Under the pieces are notes generated by a model. That model had not been told where the DNA came from and searched no databases. It saw only the letters and a list, made by a program, of their open reading frames with translations. 13,197 bases of DNA from assembly GCA_964475385.1 (NCBI GenBank), contig CAYYWV010000069.1, forward strand, positions 1 to 13,197. The letters run 5' to 3'. The translations under genes and the position numbers were made by a program. The stretch's first letter is position 1; each line of letters starts with the position of its first letter. The stretch comes from CAYYWV01 sp964475385. Lineage in GTDB: Bacteria > Pseudomonadota > Alphaproteobacteria > JAAXGF01. Shown in pieces: positions 11,987 to 13,197 of this stretch.

Positions 11987-13153
11987 TCAAAGGGGCGATT
12001 TCAGCCGTTCGATCAGGCGGCGCATGAAGGCGGCGCAGGCCTCGACCTCGGAGACGGCGATGAATTCGTTGGGCTTATGGGCCTGGGCGATGTCGCCCGG
12101 GCCGCAGACCACGACCGACATGCCGGCGCTTTGGAACTTGCCCGCCTCGGTTCCGAACGAGACCTTGCCCGCTCGGTTGTCGCCGGTAAGCGCCAGCACC
12201 AGCCGCTCGGCGAGCGCGTCGCGCTCGGGCTCGAGCCCGACGACCCGGCAGCGCATCGCGGTCTTGATCCCGGCTTCGACCGAGGTTTGCTTGAGCCGGG
12301 CCTCGACCTCGGTCGAGAAGGCGTTGAAGCGATCGATGATCTCGTCCGGGTCCGCGCCCGGCATCAGCCGGTACTCCCACTCGAAGCGGCAATGGCGGGG
12401 GATGATGTTGAGCGCCGTGCCGCCCACGATCGTGCCCACATGCACGGTCGTATAGGGCGGCGTAAACCCGCTGTCGGGGTCGGCGCGCTCGCGCATCTCG
12501 GCGGCGAGCCGGTCGAGAAAGCCGATCAGTTCGGCCGCCGTCGTGATCGCGTTGACCCCAAGATGAGTGGCGCTCGAATGCGCCTCGAGGCCGGTGACCG
12601 TGGTCTCGAAGGAGTAAATCCCCTTATGCGCGTTGACCACCCGCATCGCGGTCGGCTCGCCGACGATGACGATCGCGGGCTTGATGCCGGCCCGCGCGAT
12701 GCCTTCGATCAGCCGGTCGACGCCGAGGCAGCCGACCTCCTCGTCGTAGCTCAGCGCGAGATGAACGGGCACGGCGAGATCGGCGGCGAGAAAGTCGGGA
12801 ACGAGCGCGAGGGCCACCGCGATGAAGCTCTTCATATCGGCGGTGCCGCGGCCGTAAAGCCGGCCTGCGCGCTCGACCACCGTGAAGGGATCGGTCTCCC
12901 AGGGCTGGCCGTCGACCGGCACCACATCGGTATGGCCGGAAAGCGCAACCCCGCGCGCCCCCGCCGGGCCGATGGTCGCATAAAGGTTCGCCTTGCGCTT
13001 ATCGTCGTCGTAAGTGAGGGCGGCCTCGACGCCGTGGCCGGCGAGATAGTCGGCGACGAACGCGATCAACGCGAGGTTCGAGTTGCGGCTCGTGGTGTCG
13101 AACCCGACCAGCCGGTCGAGCATTTCGCGCGGGCTGTAACGCGCTCCTGTCAT
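11987..13153 (-). CDS. argE: Acetylornithine deacetylase (ArgE-type M20 metallohydrolase)
   Basis: A 388-residue cytoplasmic di-zinc hydrolase of the M20 family. The ArgE class removes acetate from N-acetylornithine in arginine synthesis. Metal ligands and catalytic residues are complete: H74 and D76 in LSGHTDVVPVDGQPW, D106 in YGRGTADMKSF, E138/E139 in SYDEEVGCLG, E166 in IVGEPTAM, and H359 in GPGDIAQAHKPNEF. The dimerisation domain lies in the middle, from about 180 to 290 (GLEAHSSATHLGVNAI, then GGTALNIIPRHCRFEWEYR). Length and motif order match ArgE rather than DapE. GGGGAGG sits 4 bp before the ATG at 13153. It shares an operon with the cyclase-family gene. Many alphaproteobacteria use a bifunctional ArgJ and carry ArgE-like paralogues for other N-acyl amino acids, so the true substrate may differ. 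The 44 bp upstream to the window end hold only this ribosome binding site. Confidence 0.88.
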   Translation of the reverse strand: MTGARYSPREMLDRLVGFDTTSRNSNLALIAFVADYLAGHGVEAALTYDDDKRKANLYATIGPAGARGVALSGHTDVVPVDGQPWETDPFTVVERAGRLYGRGTADMKSFIAVALALVPDFLAADLAVPVHLALSYDEEVGCLGVDRLIEGIARAGIKPAIVIVGEPTAMRVVNAHKGIYSFETTVTGLEAHSSATHLGVNAITTAAELIGFLDRLAAEMRERADPDSGFTPPYTTVHVGTIVGGTALNIIPRHCRFEWEYRLMPGADPDEIIDRFNAFSTEVEARLKQTSVEAGIKTAMRCRVVGLEPERDALAERLVLALTGDNRAGKVSFGTEAGKFQSAGMSVVVCGPGDIAQAHKPNEFIAVSEVEACAAFMRRLIERLKSPL

Positions 13154-13197
13154 GAAACCTCCCCTTCCCGCGGCCTTTCATTCGTTCGTATCTCTAG

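Overview
The window is very GC-rich and densely coded, with GC-ending codons, short gaps and many ATGA start/stop overlaps. Together with an ECF sigma / anti-sigma pair and cysteine-free anti-sigma of a type common in that class, this suggests an alphaproteobacterium, possibly Rhodospirillales/Geminicoccales-like. That is an inference from style and gene content, not a marker-gene assignment. I see no rRNA, tRNA, CRISPR array, insertion sequence or phage gene.

Minus strand, 7706 down to 1451: a complete cobalamin (vitamin B12) uptake operon. A candidate promoter is followed immediately by a cobalamin riboswitch (7517-7694) with a P13 hairpin (7498-7514) positioned for the L5-L13 kissing loop. 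After a leader of about 240 nt come btuB (outer-membrane receptor), btuF (periplasmic binding protein), btuC (permease), btuD (ATPase) and tonB (energy transducer). btuF/btuC, btuC/btuD and btuD/tonB each overlap by ATGA, so the five products are probably made together: BtuB with TonB crosses the outer membrane, BtuF collects the ligand, and BtuCD imports it. ExbB/ExbD are not in the window. A flavin amine oxidase with a Tat-like leader follows tonB on the same strand (9-1379), across a 71-bp gap that holds a strong inverted repeat.

Plus strand, 7854-9684, divergent from the B12 operon: an ECF sigma factor, a membrane anti-sigma factor without cysteines, and an exported type-1-copper cupredoxin. 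A GGAATA-N15-CGTATA element upstream of the sigma gene is a candidate self-regulated promoter. Plus strand, 9912-11285: a VOC-family protein overlapping a TusA-family sulfur carrier by ATGA, then an uncharacterised lipoprotein.

Minus strand, 13153-11297: an argE-type M20 deacetylase followed 27 bp later by a cyclase/kynurenine-formamidase-fold protein whose metal motif is altered. The cyclase converges on the lipoprotein gene with only 11 bp between stop codons, and a perfect hairpin spans that junction.

The most notable points are the riboswitch-controlled B12 operon that carries its own tonB, the long riboswitch leader with a possible coupled leader ORF, the sigma/anti-sigma/cupredoxin cassette, and the degenerate cyclase.
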